From positions 1-64,000 of the forward strand of contig VXSC01000027.1 of assembly GCA_009838195.1 (NCBI GenBank): a DNA stretch of 64,000 bases. The letters are read 5' to 3'. The notes beneath the pieces were generated by a model. It made no database searches and had not been told where the DNA came from. It saw only the letters and a list, made by a program, of their open reading frames with translations. Within the stretch, counting starts at the first letter, position 1, and each line of letters starts with the position of its first letter. Below are positions 61,906-64,000 of this stretch, in pieces. The position numbers were made by a program, and so were the translations under genes. The stretch is from Rhodothermaceae bacterium (lineage in GTDB: Bacteria > Bacteroidota > Rhodothermia > Rhodothermales > Bin80).

Positions 61906-64000
61906 ATGAGAAAAATTTTATTTGTGCTTCAAAGATGCCTGTTCTGTTGTATGGCGAGTGCTTTTTTATTCTCATCCATGGCGATGGCACAGGGCACCGC
62001 CACCTATGAGCTCACCTACACATCAACATGGACTGCCGATACACATCCCACGGGCTATCCACCCAACCCCCACTTCTCCCCGTTGATCGGGGGTACCCAT
62101 AATGATGCAGTGCAGTTTTGGAGGACAGGGGCAACTGCCAGTGACGGAATCAAGAGTATGGCAGAGCTTGGAGCCACGGGGACGCTTCGAAGTGAAATCG
62201 ACCAGGCCAAAGGGGATAATAATGCCGAGGCGATCATTAGTGGGCGTGGTTTAGGCCGTCCTCCAACCTCTACCAAAGTCACATTCGATATTCGACCTCC
62301 GTGGAATCTGGTCACCGTTACATCCATGTTGGCGCCCAGTCCAGATTGGTTTGTTGGTGTGTCAGGATTGAACCTGCTGGATGAGGACATGAACTGGATT
62401 GATACGCTTGAGGTAGACTTATTCGTCTATGATGCAGGAACAGACAGTGGATCCGATTATACCTCACCGAATCAGCCCACAAATCCACGGGAGAATATCA
62501 AGCGCATAACGGAATCTCCATTTTTGGTTGACGGAGAGGTTAAACCAGTCGGAACGTTTCGTTTTGCGTTACAGACAGTTCGGCTTCCCTCGGACGGCTA
62601 CTTCAGTGTCGATGGAACCGAGATTCTGGATGGGAGCGGTCAACCGATTGTTATGAAAGGGGTGGGGCTGGGAGGATGGCTGCTACCGGAAGGCTATATG
62701 CTGCATATCTCAACGCCACCAGGGACAACGGATGGGCCTTCCGGGATACGGAATCAGATGATTGATCTCGTCGGTGAGGCAAACACAGAGAGGTTCTTTG
62801 AGTTATTCACGGAGAAGTATGTACAGGAGAAGGATATAGAAGCAATCAAGGATTGGGGGTTTGATCATATTCGACTCCCATTCCATTATCGCCTGTTTTA
62901 TGATCCTGAAATGGACGCGTGGGATGAGGACGGTTTTGAGCTATTGGATATATTTCTTGAATGGTGCAGGAAGAATGACCTTGCGGTCCTTCTAGATATG
63001 CACGCAGTTCCAGGAGCGCAGAGTGAGGGAGGGATTGCAGACAGTGATGGGGAAGCTCGGCTTTGGACTGAACCCGACAAGTACTGGCCGCAAACCATCA
63101 AGATCTGGCGTGAAATCGCCCGTCGGTATAGCGATGATCCCATCATTATGGGGTACGATCTCATCAATGAGCCAGTCCTCCCAGAGGGAATACCTGGAAA
63201 AGACTTGGCAGATCTGTATACTCAGATCATTAACGCAGTCCAGCCGATTTCCCCCAATCATCTGTTCTTTCTTGAGGGCAATTACTGGGCTACGTCATTT
63301 GACGAGCATCTGCGGGATATTTCAAATCACAGAGACAATATTGTCTATGCATTCCATCATTACTGGAAGGGAGCGGATCAGGGAGCGATCCAGTACTTGC
63401 TCAATATGAGGAGCGAGGATCAGGTCCCGCTTTATCTGGGCGAGACAGGAGAGAATTCCAATGCCTGGTTTTATGCGATGACAAGATTGGTGGAGGAACA
63501 TAGAATTGGAATTAACTGGTGGACGCATAAAAAAATTGAGACAATTACCAGTCCCCTCAGTTCGCCGTTTGCACGGGGTTACGAGGCTGTAATTACGTAT
63601 TGGCGTAATAGGCAGGGACCTAAACCCTCCGCAGAAGCAGCAGCCCGGGGTCTTTTAGCGATGGCCCAAAATTTGGAGCTTGATTCTGCTAAAGTAAACC
63701 GAGGCCTCCTGGCCGCGCTCTTTGATCCCGAATATGGAACGAAGCAAAAGCCGTTCAAGAAGCATGAGCTTCCAGGGATCATCAATGCTGTTGACTATGA
63801 TCTGGGAAATCAAGGGGTAGCGTATAATGATACGGACGTTTGGAGAGTTGGAGAAACCACGGGCAATAGGGGCTATAATTATCGCAATGATGGGGTAGAC
63901 ATTGAGATTTCAACCGATCCCGAAGGATTCGAATACAATGTCGGGTGGACAAATCGATTTGAATGGATAGAGTATACTGTTGATATTCTGGAGGATGCAG
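61906..64000 (+). CDS. Secreted Spondin_N-GH5 glycosidase with CBM6/35-like domain (incomplete at window edge)
   Basis: At least 698 residues, running off the right edge with no stop. The signal peptide is about residues 1-28 (ending near SMAMAQ). Residues about 32-215 resemble a Spondin_N domain: TYTSTWTADTHPTGYPPNPHF, LIGGTH, GATASDGIKSMAELG, PSPDWFVGVSGLNL, DAGTDSG. About 225-560 form a GH5 cellulase-like barrel: VMKGVGLGGWLLPEG, LRLPFHY-like IRLPFHYR, LLDMHAVPGAQ, acid/base Glu in LINEPV (E422), nucleophile Glu in YLGETGEN (E513), and INWWTHKK. From about 620 a jelly-roll CBM6/35-like part (NYRNDGVDIE, YNVGWTNRFEWIEYTVD) begins. It may bind and degrade a beta-glucan. GGA about 6 nt before ATG. 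Confidence 0.83.
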   Translation, partial: MRKILFVLQRCLFCCMASAFLFSSMAMAQGTATYELTYTSTWTADTHPTGYPPNPHFSPLIGGTHNDAVQFWRTGATASDGIKSMAELGATGTLRSEIDQAKGDNNAEAIISGRGLGRPPTSTKVTFDIRPPWNLVTVTSMLAPSPDWFVGVSGLNLLDEDMNWIDTLEVDLFVYDAGTDSGSDYTSPNQPTNPRENIKRITESPFLVDGEVKPVGTFRFALQTVRLPSDGYFSVDGTEILDGSGQPIVMKGVGLGGWLLPEGYMLHISTPPGTTDGPSGIRNQMIDLVGEANTERFFELFTEKYVQEKDIEAIKDWGFDHIRLPFHYRLFYDPEMDAWDEDGFELLDIFLEWCRKNDLAVLLDMHAVPGAQSEGGIADSDGEARLWTEPDKYWPQTIKIWREIARRYSDDPIIMGYDLINEPVLPEGIPGKDLADLYTQIINAVQPISPNHLFFLEGNYWATSFDEHLRDISNHRDNIVYAFHHYWKGADQGAIQYLLNMRSEDQVPLYLGETGENSNAWFYAMTRLVEEHRIGINWWTHKKIETITSPLSSPFARGYEAVITYWRNRQGPKPSAEAAARGLLAMAQNLELDSAKVNRGLLAALFDPEYGTKQKPFKKHELPGIINAVDYDLGNQGVAYNDTDVWRVGETTGNRGYNYRNDGVDIEISTDPEGFEYNVGWTNRFEWIEYTVDILEDA

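Noticed and set aside
61406-61990. A 194-residue minus-strand frame across the ferredoxin and next promoter
   Set aside because: Antisense to the ferredoxin; composition not protein-like.

Overview
The window looks like a chromosomal segment of a Gram-negative bacterium of the Rhodothermota/Bacteroidota group. The evidence is a C-terminal type IX secretion sorting domain on a secreted repeat protein, several lipoproteins and outer-membrane barrels, a bacilliredoxin, and single-copy housekeeping genes (argS, gatB, dapF, rplU/rpmA, mrdA/rodA, uppS, tpiA). The phylum is an inference from gene content. I see no rRNA, tRNA, CRISPR array or intact insertion sequence.

Layout. 0.2-3.3 kb: a repetitive secreted protein with a T9SS tail, interrupted by an in-frame stop. 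3.7-11.7 kb (minus): an eight-gene haem cluster hemA-hemC-hemD-hemB-hemQ-hemE-hemH-hemG, mostly overlapping. Because it contains HemQ it probably runs the coproporphyrin-dependent route. It is preceded on the same strand by a zinc alcohol dehydrogenase and a D-serine/D-threonine fold-III PLP enzyme. 14.0-17.1 kb (plus): a membrane protein with a winged-helix regulator behind a palindromic operator, then uppS, a DUF4389 protein and sixA. 17.2-27.0 kb (minus): a tight run mrdA-rodA-amine oxidase-argS-pheA-S9 peptidase. 27.0-32.1 kb (plus): a large metalloprotease-like/TolB propeller/barrel protein, pyrD and a phosphopantetheinyl transferase. 32.2-35.7 kb: a possible 51-residue protein, a DUF4143 ATPase with a perfect inverted repeat next to its start, phoH and dapF. 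35.8-44.5 kb: a TPR lipoprotein, a Cys/Met-metabolism PLP enzyme, a PpiD-like foldase, rpmA/rplU, an FAH-family hydrolase, ltaE/greA, an NlpC/P60 lipoprotein lacking its catalytic Cys, and a bacilliredoxin.

44.6-48.7 kb (minus) holds a three-gene outer-membrane operon (Wzi-like, small barrel, TonB-receptor-like). 49.0-52.4 kb (plus) pairs a polyprenyl-phosphate sugar transferase with a fused two-subunit 2-oxoacid dehydrogenase E1. 52.4-55.4 kb is the accessory zone: an unusual SprT-like protein, an AT-rich RelE-like toxin with a non-canonical 150-residue partner and an upstream inverted repeat, and next to it what look like decayed remnants of an AbiEi/AbiEii system. 55.4-61.7 kb returns to core genes (bcp, gatB, a CxxC-less thioredoxin-fold protein, tpiA, an FmdB-like protein, a serine hydrolase, a ferredoxin).

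From 61.9 kb to the window edge an incomplete secreted protein joins a Spondin_N domain to a GH5 glycosidase and a CBM6/35-like domain. The strongest leads for something new are this fusion, the toxin-antitoxin/AbiE junction, the active-site-dead NlpC/P60 protein, and the operator-like repeats next to the DUF4143 ATPase and the winged-helix module.
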